Assembly (NCBI RefSeq): GCF_900996225.1 | Contig: NZ_CAAJGL010000068.1 | Location: forward strand, 248,001 to 312,000 | Direction of reading: 5' to 3' | DNA: 64,000 nt | Source of the DNA: Paraburkholderia sp. BCC1884 | GTDB taxonomy: Bacteria > Pseudomonadota > Gammaproteobacteria > Burkholderiales > Burkholderiaceae | Shown here: positions 44,572 through 53,025 of the stretch, in pieces | Position numbering within the stretch: the first letter of the stretch is position 1 | Layout: every line of letters starts with the position of its first letter | The notes under the pieces: generated by a model | The model's input: the letters and a program-made list of their open reading frames with translations, nothing else | Databases searched by the model: none | What the model was told of the DNA's origin: nothing | Program-made: the position numbers and the translations under genes

Positions 44572-45527
44572 CAGCGTGCTCCTGCGAAGTCGGCTTGGGC
44601 GGCGGGTTGCTTCGACGCGCCGGCGTGGTGTTTCAGATAGGCTTGCGCTTCTTCGACGCTTCGCGGCGGCGCGCTCGGTTCGAGACCGATCATGCGGGCG
44701 AGATTGTTGCCGAGGTATTCCTCGAGCGTGTCTTCGTCGAGATTCAGGCCTTGCGGCGGTTCGTGGCACAACACTTCGAGCAGACGCAGCCACATGCCGG
44801 GCTCGTTCGGCGGCGTGTCGGAACCGTAGAGAATCTTGTGCGTCGGCAGCACCTTGGCGAATTCGACGATCCGCGATTGCAGGCACCAGCTCGACTCGCA
44901 ATACACGTTCGGCGTATCGAGCGCCATCTGATACGGCTCGAAGCAATACACGCCGCCGGTCTGCACGCCGAAGTGCGCCATGATGAAATTGACCGACGGG
45001 AATTCGCGAATCAGCGGATACCACTCGCTCGGAATGCTGTACGGACCGTCACCGGTATGCAGCTTGACGAGCAGACCGAGGTCCGCGCATTTGCGCAAGG
45101 CAGGGCGCAGCCAGTCGAGCGCGCGGTCGGGACGGTACGCGTGCATGTTGGCCTGCAACTGCACCATCTTGAAGCCGTGTTCCTTCGCATAGAACTCGAT
45201 GGCTTCCGCGCCGTTCTCGGGACCGCAACGCGGGTTGTAGACGAAGCAACCGATCAGGCGGTCCGGATACTTCTGCGTCATTTCGACGGTGTACGCCATG
45301 TAGTCGTCGATCGACTCGCGGCCCGAACGGTTGCCGTCGGTCCACGTATAGATGGTGTTGCCTTGCGGCGGTTGAATGAAGGCCTTGTCGATACGGCGCG
45401 GTTTGCCGTTGATGGTATAGGGACCGTCCATCACCTCGATCAGACGCTCGCCGGAAAATGGCTCGCCGTCATGGCGCCACGCGAGGTCGACCAGGTTGGT
45501 CGGGTAACAGCTGGTGTCGATGATCAT
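44571..45527 (-). CDS. ACMSD-type amidohydrolase-fold paralogue lacking the HxH metal motif
   Basis: A 318-residue paralogue of the gene downstream. The N-terminal metal motif IDTHLH is changed to IDTSCY: both histidines (positions 6 and 8) are gone. The other ligand positions are kept: His157 in KLHTGDGPY, His185 in IMAHFGVQTGG and Asp237 in LYGSDTPP. The reading is unambiguous on the DNA. Either the protein is a non-catalytic partner of its intact neighbour or it uses a different metal site. The ATG at 45527 has AAGGAG upstream. First gene of the operon, transcribed divergently from a LysR gene; translation is coupled to the next gene by TGATG. Confidence 0.9.
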   Translation of the reverse strand: MIIDTSCYPTNLVDLAWRHDGEPFSGERLIEVMDGPYTINGKPRRIDKAFIQPPQGNTIYTWTDGNRSGRESIDDYMAYTVEMTQKYPDRLIGCFVYNPRCGPENGAEAIEFYAKEHGFKMVQLQANMHAYRPDRALDWLRPALRKCADLGLLVKLHTGDGPYSIPSEWYPLIREFPSVNFIMAHFGVQTGGVYCFEPYQMALDTPNVYCESSWCLQSRIVEFAKVLPTHKILYGSDTPPNEPGMWLRLLEVLCHEPPQGLNLDEDTLEEYLGNNLARMIGLEPSAPPRSVEEAQAYLKHHAGASKQPAAQADFAGAR

Positions 45528-45769
45528 GTACTCGATCTCCTTGAGAGGAACTGGTGTATCCAGTTGCCGGATCGCGGGCAGGCACATCGATGGAAACGAG
45601 CCCTGTTGGGCTAGCCCATGCGGCCCTTTGCAAGGCGCAGTACTTACGCGCCTTCCCCTCGCCGGCATCGAGTGTCACACTGATGTGCACTGCTGCTTGC
45701 GATGCAGTCTCACAAGATAAAAACGCTCTGTACAATATTTTTTAACCACGATCTTGATACGTTTGCGAT
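45528..45769. promoter_or_regulatory. Divergent promoter region of the multi-decarboxylase operon and its LysR gene
   Basis: 242 bases between the starts of the operon and the LysR gene. The part nearest the LysR gene is AT-rich (CTGTACAATATTTTTTAACC, 45728-45747) and probably holds promoter elements. GTGTCAC and GTGCAC at 45669-45690 form an imperfect dyad that could be part of a LysR site. I could not assign a definite T-N11-A operator. Confidence 0.45.
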
Positions 45770-46657
45770 ATGGACATCCGGCTGTTGCGTTACTTCGCGG
45801 TGCTTGCCGACGAACTGCATTTCGGCCGGGCAGCCGCGCGGCTGCACATTTCGCAGCCGCCGTTGAGTCAGCAGATTCGCATCCTCGAAGAGGAGATGGG
45901 CACCGCGTTGTTTACGCGCTCGCAGCATCGTGTGGAGCTCACCGAGGCAGGGAAAACACTTAAGGAGCAGGTGCCGCTGATCTTCGCGCAGTTCGAGCGC
46001 GCGATCGACCTGACACGCTGCGCAGGTCGCGGCGAAGTAGGGAGTCTCGAGATCGGCATCATCAGTTCGGCGATGGTCGAGCCGATTCCGCGTGCGTTGC
46101 GGGTCTTCGCGCAGCAGCATCCGCAAGTGCGCTGGACGTTGCACGAGATGACCCCGGCCGCGCAGATTCTCGCGCTGAAAGAACGGCGGCTCGACGTATG
46201 TTTCTTCCGCGTCTCGCACGAGGACCCCGAGATTCGCAGCGAAGTGGTGATGCGTGAGTCGGCCGTGATCGCGTTGCCGTTAGGACACCGGCTCGCGGCG
46301 CGTGAGGCGATCGCGCTGCGCGAGTTGGAAGCGGAGCCTTTCGTGTCGTTCGGTTTGCGTCAATCGCAACTGGCGCGCTTCTTACAGGACTGTTGCGTCG
46401 AAGCAGGGTTTACACCGCGGATCGAGCAGGAGGTGGTCGAGGTGCATACGCTGCTGTGCCTCGTGCGCGAGGGCTTGGGGGTTGCATTGCTGCCTTCGTC
46501 GGCGCGGCAATTGTCGACCGGCGGGGTTGCGTTCGTGCCGGTCGCTGCGCCGCGACCCGAAGTGTCGCTGCATGCGCGCTATCGCGCGGAGCCGCCTTCT
46601 GCCGTGTTGACGCTGTTTCTGGAGACGGTGCGCGAGGTGGCCGCCAGTTTGAGCTAA
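45770..46657 (+). CDS. LysR family regulator of the multi-decarboxylase operon
   Basis: A 295-residue LysR regulator. The helix-turn-helix is MDIRLLRYFAVLADELHFGRAAARLHISQPPLSQQIRILEEE, and the effector domain is of the CatR/BenM-like class. Divergent placement against the eight-gene operon makes it the likely activator, with a pathway intermediate as co-inducer. Its stop overlaps the stop of the convergent LysR gene by four bases. Confidence 0.9.
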   Translation: MDIRLLRYFAVLADELHFGRAAARLHISQPPLSQQIRILEEEMGTALFTRSQHRVELTEAGKTLKEQVPLIFAQFERAIDLTRCAGRGEVGSLEIGIISSAMVEPIPRALRVFAQQHPQVRWTLHEMTPAAQILALKERRLDVCFFRVSHEDPEIRSEVVMRESAVIALPLGHRLAAREAIALRELEAEPFVSFGLRQSQLARFLQDCCVEAGFTPRIEQEVVEVHTLLCLVREGLGVALLPSSARQLSTGGVAFVPVAAPRPEVSLHARYRAEPPSAVLTLFLETVREVAASLS

Positions 46658-47550
46658 CCTGGCTTGACCGTTTGCGCGACCAGTTCGCGTATCGTTTCGA
46701 TGAGCGGCGCTACTCGCTCCGCTTTCTCGCGCGGCCACACGGCGTAAAGGTTGTAGTGCGTTGGAATCTCCACTTGCGTCAGTTCGATCAGACGGCCTTC
46801 GCGGATCGCATCGGCGGCGAGCAGGCCGCGCGCGAGACCCGCGCCGACTCCCGCGCTGGCGGCGGCGATCAGACCCGCAGCGTTGTCGAACACCGCGATA
46901 GCCTCCGGCTCGAGGGCCGCCATGCCTGCAGCGGCGAGCCACGGAATCCACGAACGCTTCGTGTAGCCCAGTAAAGGCAAGGTCAGTAGTTGCTCCGGCG
47001 TAAGCGGCGCGCCAAGTCCCGTCGCCGCGAGCAAGCCAGGGGAGCCGACGGCCGTCAAGCGGTCACCGCAGATCAGCGCGTTGTCGAAACCGTCCCATTC
47101 TCCATACCCATACCGCAGCGCGATATCCGCGCGTTCGAACGCGCTGCGTTCATGACGCGGCGTCGATAGCACGGTCATCGACGTGCCGGTGAGCGCCGCG
47201 AGTAGCGCGGGCAAACGCGCCACCAGCCAGCTTTGGGCAAGTTCGGGGTCGACGTCGAGCGTGATCGACTGCCTGAGCGTGCGCTCCTTCACCGATGACA
47301 ACGCACGATCGATCTGTTCGAAGCCGTCCGTCAACTGATTGGCGAACAGCGCACCCGCGTCGGTCAGCACCACGCGGCCACCTTCGCGAGTAAACAGCGG
47401 CTGCCCGACAAACTCTTCGAGCGTACGGATCTGCTGGCTGATCGCGCTATGCGTGAGGGACAACTGACGCGCCGCGCTTGAAAAACTGCCGCCGCGCGCT
47501 GCCTGCAAAAACGCTTGCATCGACTGAATGGAGGGATAGCGCTTCAGCAT
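46654..47550 (-). CDS. LysR family regulator (GcvA-like), divergent from iorAB
   Basis: A 298-residue LysR regulator. YPSIQSMQAFLQAARGGSFSSAARQLSLTHSAISQQIRTLEEFVG is the helix-turn-helix; the THSAISQQI style and the C-terminal lobe resemble GcvA-type regulators. ATG at 47550 is preferred over an in-frame TTG at 47562; ribosome binding sites are weak. Divergent from the molybdenum hydroxylase genes across 147 bases, so it probably regulates them. Confidence 0.88.
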   Translation of the reverse strand: MLKRYPSIQSMQAFLQAARGGSFSSAARQLSLTHSAISQQIRTLEEFVGQPLFTREGGRVVLTDAGALFANQLTDGFEQIDRALSSVKERTLRQSITLDVDPELAQSWLVARLPALLAALTGTSMTVLSTPRHERSAFERADIALRYGYGEWDGFDNALICGDRLTAVGSPGLLAATGLGAPLTPEQLLTLPLLGYTKRSWIPWLAAAGMAALEPEAIAVFDNAAGLIAAASAGVGAGLARGLLAADAIREGRLIELTQVEIPTHYNLYAVWPREKAERVAPLIETIRELVAQTVKPG

Positions 47551-47697
47551 GGTGTTAGCCAAACTTACGGAGGGTGGAAGAAATCGTCGCTGGCGTCGGA
47601 CTCAACGGCTTTCAATAATGGCCGCAAGCGCGCGGCTCGCGTCATGCAGTGAGTCAACCCTACGCCGCGCTGCGCAACATAATTCAGGAGACAGCGC

Positions 47698-48225
47698 ATG
47701 ATCGAGATCGTGGTCAACGACACGCCGCATTCGCTCGACAATGTACCGGAAGACATGCCCTTGTTGTGGGTGTTGCGCGACCGGCTCGCATTGACGGGCA
47801 CGAAATTCGGCTGCGGTGGCGGCTTTTGCGGCGCGTGCACCGTGCATCTGGAAGGCGAGGCCGTGCGCTCGTGTCTGCTGCCGGTGGCCGCGGTGGCGGG
47901 CAAGCGCATCACGACGATCGAAGGTCTGTCCACGGACGGCAGGCATCCCTTGCAACTTGCGTGGGTCGCCGAAGATGTTCCGCAGTGCGGCTACTGTCAG
48001 TCAGGTCAGTTGATGCAGGCCGCTGCGTTTCTCAAGGACAAGCCCACCGTCAACGACGACACCATCGCGGCGGCGATGTCGGGCAATATCTGTCGCTGCG
48101 GGACGTATGGCCGGATTCGCAAGGCGATCCGTCGCGCTGCGTCCGGCGACCCCGCGCTGGCGGCTTCAGACTCGCCAGCTTGCACCTCCGCCTGCTCCTT
48201 TCACGCGTCCCAAGAGGAGGCCTGA
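47698..48225 (+). CDS. Molybdenum hydroxylase small subunit, 2Fe-2S (IorA-like)
   Basis: A 175-residue iron-sulfur subunit of an xanthine-oxidase-family hydroxylase. The plant-type cluster ligands are Cys39, Cys44, Cys47 and Cys59 ([19 protein letters not shown]); the second cluster is held by Cys97, Cys100, Cys132 and Cys134 ([20 protein letters not shown]). This two-cluster layout matches isoquinoline 1-oxidoreductase alpha subunit. No FAD subunit gene is present, so electrons probably leave to a cytochrome or another acceptor. GGAG precedes the ATG. Followed without gap by the large subunit. The last 25 residues are Ser/Ala/Cys-rich and extend past the usual end. Confidence 0.92.
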   Translation: MIEIVVNDTPHSLDNVPEDMPLLWVLRDRLALTGTKFGCGGGFCGACTVHLEGEAVRSCLLPVAAVAGKRITTIEGLSTDGRHPLQLAWVAEDVPQCGYCQSGQLMQAAAFLKDKPTVNDDTIAAAMSGNICRCGTYGRIRKAIRRAASGDPALAASDSPACTSACSFHASQEEA

Positions 48226-50523
48226 ATGCGCAACGATAAACAGGTACTAAGCGGCGCTCACGGCGCGGCGCGCCGCCGCTTCATCAAGCAGAGCTCGGCG
48301 TTGCTGGCCTCGGGTCTCGCGATCGGTTTTCAGCTACCAGAGGCGCTCGCCAAGGCTGAAAACGGTAGCGGCGATCCCCATCCGCAGCCCGGCGAATTCG
48401 AACCCAATGCGTGGGTGCGCGTGCTGCCCGACGACACGATCAAGCTGGTGGTCCATAAGCACGACTCGGGCACCGGCACTCGCACGGCATTGGCAGCGGT
48501 CGTCGCTGAAGAGCTGGATGTCGATCCGTTTCGTGTCGAGGTCATCACGCCGGAAAATCCGTTCTACGGCGACTACATTCACCCGCTGTGGAAAGTGTTC
48601 TCCACGGGTGGCAGCACGAGCGTGTCATTGGAGTACGAACGCTTGCGGCGGGCCGGCGCCACTGCGCGGTCGATGTTGATCGCCGCCGCAGCACAGCAAT
48701 GGAACGTCGCGCCGTCGCTTCTGTCGACGGAAAACGGCTTCGTCGTCGATAAGGCGAGCGGCAAGCGTGCTAACTATGGCTCGCTCGCCAGGGACGCGGC
48801 GCAATTGCCCGCGCCAAAAGACGTGGCGTTGAAAGACCCGTCCGAGTTCAAATACATCGGCAAGTTGCAGAAGAAGCGCGACGCCGCGCAAAAGGCCCGA
48901 GGTGCGTTTCCGTACAGCATCGACGTGAAATTGCCGGGCATGCTGGTGGCCGTCGTCACGCGTGCCCCGGTGATCGACGCACGCGTGCGCAGCGTGGACG
49001 CAAAAGACGCGCTGGCAGTGCCGGGCGTTAGGCAGGTCGTGCAGATTCCGGGTCGTCCCGAGATTCTCGGCGGTAATCAGGCCGGTGTCGCCGTGCTGGC
49101 CGATGACTATTGGTCGGCGCACAAAGGACAGGCCGCATTGCGTGTCGAGTGGGACGACAGCGTGCTCGAGACCTTCGACAGCGCTACGTTGGCAGCGCGT
49201 CAGGCGGCATGGCTCGACGATCCCGCCGCGCGTGTGGTGCCGACGATCCAGAGCGGCGACGCCAAAACGGCATGGCCTGGCGCCGCCCGCGTGATCGAGG
49301 CCGCGTATTCGATGCCCTATAAGGCACAGAATCCGCTCGAGCCGGTCAACGTCACGGCGTGGGCCAAAGATGGCGGTATCGAGTATTGGGGCGGCCTGCA
49401 GGTGCCGTCCACCGTACAGGAGGCCGCGGAGGTAATCGGCGGTATTCCTGCGAACCGCGTGGTGTTGCATGAGCTGGTTTCGGGGGGCAGCTTTGGCTCG
49501 CGCGAGTCGAAGTACTGGCTGTTCGAAGTCACGTGGCTCGCGCTGAAAGCCGGCAAGCCGGTCAAATTGATGAACAGCCGCGAAGATGAAATGCGTGCGC
49601 TGTTTTATCACTCGGCGAGCTATCACCGTGCGAAGGCCGCGCTCGATGCTCACGGCAATCTGACCACGCTGCAATTGCGCGCGGTGATGCCGGCTTCGCC
49701 GGAGCAGTGGGAGCCCGGCTACTTCGATCGCCCCGACCGGATGGACTACAGCACCACCGAAGCGATCAGCAAGTATGAGTTCGCGTACGGTGCGCCGCAT
49801 GTCGATATCGGTTGGGTGCGTCACGAGACCGGTGTGCCGACGGGGTGGTATCGAGCGGTGAGTTACATTCCGAACGTCTTTGCCGTCGAGTCATTCATGG
49901 ATGAAGCCGCGCACGCTGGGCACCGCGATCCCGTCGATTTCCGGCTTGCCCATATGAAGGATCCGCGCCACCAGGCGGTGTTGCGCGAAGCTGCGGCGCG
50001 CGCGGGCTGGGGCGAACCGCTGCCGCCCGGCACGGCGCTCGGCATCGCGACGAACCAGGCGTATAGCAGTTACGTGGCGGTGGTTGCGCGGGTCGCGCGC
50101 AAGGGCGATGGTGTCGTGATCGAGAAGCTGACCTGCGTGGCGGACTGCGGCCTCGCGGTTTCGCCGGGCGGCGTCGAAGAACAGCTGTACGGCGGTTTGA
50201 TGTGGGGCTTGGGGCACGCGACGGCCGATCGCATCGACATTCGTCACGGGCAGGTCGAGCAGAAGAATTTCGACACGTATCGCGTGATGCGGATGAGCGA
50301 TATGCCCGACATCGATATTCAGATCGTGCAGGGCGACGTGACCAAACCGGGCGGCGTGGGCGAGTTGTCGAGCCCTTCGGTCGCGCCGGCGGTGGCGAAT
50401 GCGGTGTTCAGGCTGACCGGCAAGCGGTTACGCGATACGCCGTTCGATCTTGAGAAAGTGGCAGCGCAGCCTGACCCGACATCATCGAAAGCAACGCACC
50501 CGACGCTAGGACTGCGGGGTTGA
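48226..50523 (+). CDS. Molybdenum hydroxylase large subunit with Tat signal (IorB-like)
   Basis: A 765-residue molybdopterin-cytosine-dinucleotide-binding subunit. A Tat signal leads (ARRRFIKQSSALLASG, then hydrophobic residues and EALA), so the complex is probably periplasmic, the small subunit being carried along. Moco-binding regions GGSFGSRES and the catalytic-Glu loop GGVGELSSPSVAPAVANAVF are present. IorB relatives hydroxylate N-heteroaromatics next to the ring nitrogen (isoquinoline), while others oxidize aldehydes; which applies is open. GAGGAG precedes the ATG, which directly follows the iorA stop. The 3' end overlaps the convergent MscS gene by 18 bases. Maturation factors such as XdhC/MocA are not seen here. 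Confidence 0.9.
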   Translation: MRNDKQVLSGAHGAARRRFIKQSSALLASGLAIGFQLPEALAKAENGSGDPHPQPGEFEPNAWVRVLPDDTIKLVVHKHDSGTGTRTALAAVVAEELDVDPFRVEVITPENPFYGDYIHPLWKVFSTGGSTSVSLEYERLRRAGATARSMLIAAAAQQWNVAPSLLSTENGFVVDKASGKRANYGSLARDAAQLPAPKDVALKDPSEFKYIGKLQKKRDAAQKARGAFPYSIDVKLPGMLVAVVTRAPVIDARVRSVDAKDALAVPGVRQVVQIPGRPEILGGNQAGVAVLADDYWSAHKGQAALRVEWDDSVLETFDSATLAARQAAWLDDPAARVVPTIQSGDAKTAWPGAARVIEAAYSMPYKAQNPLEPVNVTAWAKDGGIEYWGGLQVPSTVQEAAEVIGGIPANRVVLHELVSGGSFGSRESKYWLFEVTWLALKAGKPVKLMNSREDEMRALFYHSASYHRAKAALDAHGNLTTLQLRAVMPASPEQWEPGYFDRPDRMDYSTTEAISKYEFAYGAPHVDIGWVRHETGVPTGWYRAVSYIPNVFAVESFMDEAAHAGHRDPVDFRLAHMKDPRHQAVLREAAARAGWGEPLPPGTALGIATNQAYSSYVAVVARVARKGDGVVIEKLTCVADCGLAVSPGGVEEQLYGGLMWGLGHATADRIDIRHGQVEQKNFDTYRVMRMSDMPDIDIQIVQGDVTKPGGVGELSSPSVAPAVANAVFRLTGKRLRDTPFDLEKVAAQPDPTSSKATHPTLGLRG

Positions 50524-51720
50524 CGGACACTGCGGCTGCCAGCAGCGCAATCCAAACAGCGGCACGAGCCCATAAGCGTGGTCGAGCATATCCGACAGCA
50601 GGTTTTCGTACGCTTCCCAGCCTGTTTTGTCGAGGTAAAGGTAGATTTCCAGCGCGACCACAGGCTGGCTGGATTGCAATTGCCGGATCAGCATCGGCAT
50701 GTCGTGGCGCACGGCGGGATGATCGCGGAAATGCGCCGTCAGATAGAGACGATATAGGCCGAGGTTCGTGTGCCGCCCGGCGTGCCCGGACGCCAACGCG
50801 GCGACCGGCAAATCGATCTCGCGACGCAATTGCTCAAGCAGCGCTTCATCGGGAAAGCGCACGGTATCGACGTCGAAATGAATCGCATGCTTGACGCGGC
50901 GGCCGCCCGACTCGGTCATGCCGCGCCAGTTCTTCACGCTGTTCGTCAGCAGGACATAGCTCGGCAGCATGACGATCGAGTTGTCGAAGTTCTGCACCTT
51001 GATCGTATTCAGCGCAATGTCGATCACCTCGCCGTCGGCGACATAGCCGGGCACTTCGATCCAGTCGCCCACGCGCAGCATGTCGTAAGCGGTGAGCTGG
51101 ATACTGGCCACGAAACCGAGCAGCGAGTCGCGAAAGATGATGATGAAGAGCGCCGTCATGGCGCTGACGCCGGTGAGGAAGTAAGCCGGCGAGCGCTCCA
51201 GCAGCACGGAGACCACGGCGATCAGCGCAATCACGTAGAACAGGATCGTGGCGATTTGCAGGAAGCTCTTGATCGGCCGCTCGTTTGACACGGGGAAGTG
51301 ACTGTAGCGCTCGCTGACGCTTTCGAGAAACGCCAGTGCGGCGCGCAGCAAGGTGTACACCATGTAGCAGGCCGCGAGCAGCGCCAGCGGATGTCCGAGC
51401 GCCGCGATCATGGGGAACGTAAGCGAGGACAGCAGCGGACCGGCCGCATAGAGGATGGCAGCGGGCACGAGCGGCGCGAGGCGGTGGAACACCTTGTGGC
51501 GTTCGGCGGCGCGCAGCCATTTATGCTGTTCCTGGCGGGCAAAGCGGCCGACGATCATCAGCATGATCCGGCGCGTGACGTAGTAGCAGATCGCACTCGC
51601 GAACAGGATCGCAAGCAGCAGTGCAACGACGATCAGTACCGCGACGAACTCGCTGTCCGTATAGACGTGGAAGTGATGCCAGTCCGGCCCGCCCTCGATA
51701 CGTAGCGCCTTGTCGAACAT
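50506..51720 (-). CDS. MscS/YbdG-type mechanosensitive ion channel
   Basis: A 404-residue inner-membrane channel. About five helices span residues 25-195, followed by the MscS pore-lining and beta domain (SLLGFVASIQLTAYDMLRVGDWIEVPGYVADGEVIDI, NTIKVQNFDNSIVMLPSYVLL) and a C-terminal cytoplasmic domain. This layout matches YbdG-like channels, which respond to mild osmotic downshift. The ATG at 51720 has GGGAG upstream; the frame is open to 51891 without supported extra coding. Convergent with the iorB-like gene with an 18-base overlap of the coding ends. Confidence 0.9.
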   Translation of the reverse strand: MFDKALRIEGGPDWHHFHVYTDSEFVAVLIVVALLLAILFASAICYYVTRRIMLMIVGRFARQEQHKWLRAAERHKVFHRLAPLVPAAILYAAGPLLSSLTFPMIAALGHPLALLAACYMVYTLLRAALAFLESVSERYSHFPVSNERPIKSFLQIATILFYVIALIAVVSVLLERSPAYFLTGVSAMTALFIIIFRDSLLGFVASIQLTAYDMLRVGDWIEVPGYVADGEVIDIALNTIKVQNFDNSIVMLPSYVLLTNSVKNWRGMTESGGRRVKHAIHFDVDTVRFPDEALLEQLRREIDLPVAALASGHAGRHTNLGLYRLYLTAHFRDHPAVRHDMPMLIRQLQSSQPVVALEIYLYLDKTGWEAYENLLSDMLDHAYGLVPLFGLRCWQPQCPSTPQS

Positions 51721-51969
51721 AGACTCTCCCGTTGCCGGTGAAGCTCGCACGACGGCTATTGTAGCGGCGTCCCGGCGAACGATCACTTCGCAGAACAGGA
51801 ACCCGCCGTTCGCGCCGGCAGCGGGCGGGGCGCATTTGTACCTGGCACGCACGACTGTTTCTCCATGACGGGTATTTGTGTTTGGCGCCAATGCGCCTAG
51901 ATTTCATACCCATCGGCGCCGCTGGCCCGATCAGCATATGAACCTGAACACATTACCCAGAGGTCAATC

Positions 51970-52680
51970 ATGAGCACGTCACAGAAAGTCGTCGTCGTCA
52001 CCGGTGCATCGCAAGGCATTGGCGCCGAACTGGTCAAAGCGTTCCGCAAGCTCGACTACCGCGTGGTCGCCACCGCGCGGGCCGTGGTGCCTTCGGACGA
52101 CCCGAACATCGCCACGGTCGCGGGCGATATCGCCGACCCGGCCACCGCGCAGCGCGTGATTGCCGAGGCCCTCGCGCGCTTCGGCCGCGTCGATACACTG
52201 GTCAACAACGCGGGTATCTTCATCGCCAAGCCTTTCACGAATTACACCGCCGAAGACTATGCCGCCTTCATCGGCGTGAACGTTTCCGGCTTCTTTTACA
52301 TCACGCAACTGGCGATTGCCGAGATGGAAAAGCAGGCGAGCGGTCACGTGGTCACCATCACCACTACGCTGGCGGATCGCGCGATCGAGGGCGTGCCTTC
52401 GGTGCTGGCGTCGCTGACCAAGGGTGGCCTGAATGCGGCTACGCGGTCGCTGGCCATCGAATATGCGAAGAAAGGCATCCGTGCCAACGCCGTTTCGCCG
52501 GGCATCATCAAGTCGCCGATGCATGCACCGGAAACCCATGCCGCGCTCGGCTCGCTGCATCCAATGGGTCATATGGGCGAGATGGGCGATATCGTGGGCG
52601 CTGTGCTATATCTGGACAGCGCGCCGTTCGTGACGGGCGAAATCCTGCATGTAGACGGTGGCCAGAGCGCCGGCCACTGA
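51970..52680 (+). CDS. Short-chain dehydrogenase/reductase-fold protein lacking the catalytic tyrosine
   Basis: A 236-residue SDR. The cofactor motif TGASQGIG (11-18) and NNAG (79-82) are intact, and so is the Lys of the active site (Lys151 in SLTKGGL). Four residues before it, where Tyr is required, stands Ala147; the Ser position is also changed (TITTTLADR). The C-terminal half (RANAVSPGIIKSPMH, GEILHVDGGQSAGH) is normal. It probably binds NAD(P)(H) but cannot use classical SDR chemistry. It has its own promoter and is followed 68 bases later by a small tautomerase gene, perhaps co-transcribed. Confidence 0.87.
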   Translation: MSTSQKVVVVTGASQGIGAELVKAFRKLDYRVVATARAVVPSDDPNIATVAGDIADPATAQRVIAEALARFGRVDTLVNNAGIFIAKPFTNYTAEDYAAFIGVNVSGFFYITQLAIAEMEKQASGHVVTITTTLADRAIEGVPSVLASLTKGGLNAATRSLAIEYAKKGIRANAVSPGIIKSPMHAPETHAALGSLHPMGHMGEMGDIVGAVLYLDSAPFVTGEILHVDGGQSAGH

Positions 52681-52748
52681 GCAGCGAGCACACCTGGGGC
52701 GCCGCTAGCCGGCGCCTGTCAGGTTACGCCACCATCACGGAGAACGAC

Positions 52749-52985
52749 ATGCCCATCGTCACCATTCAAGTGACCCGCGAAGGGTCTCAACCCGGCAACG
52801 ATTCCGTTACCGTTGACGAAAAAGCCCGGCTCATTGCCGGCGTGAGTCAGTTGTTGCTCGACGTATTGCACAAGCCGCTCGAAGCGACCTTCGTGGTGAT
52901 CGAGGAAGTGGAAAAAGAGAACTGGGGTTGGGGCGGCTTGCCGGTCGACGAATATCGCAAGCAGCGAGCCGCGCGGCCGACGTGA
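52749..52985 (+). CDS. 4-oxalocrotonate tautomerase-like protein
   Basis: A 78-residue small protein of the tautomerase superfamily. After Met removal it begins with Pro1, the catalytic base (MPIVTIQVTREG). The KARLIAGVSQLLLDVLHKP and FVVIEEVEKENWGWGGLPVDEY segments are typical. Length is slightly above the 62-residue 4-OT. CGGAG lies before the ATG. It follows the SDR-fold gene. Its substrate is unknown; such proteins isomerize dienol and keto acids or act promiscuously. Confidence 0.88.
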   Translation: MPIVTIQVTREGSQPGNDSVTVDEKARLIAGVSQLLLDVLHKPLEATFVVIEEVEKENWGWGGLPVDEYRKQRAARPT

Positions 52986-53025
52986 GCGCCGGCCTTATCC
53001 GCTCGCTCGCTAACCCACTAACCCG

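Noticed and set aside
44572..45024. Extended N-terminus of the second ACMSD-like gene
   Set aside because: The upstream extension lies inside the first ACMSD-like gene in another frame. The start at 44571 has a ribosome binding site and gives the family N-terminus.
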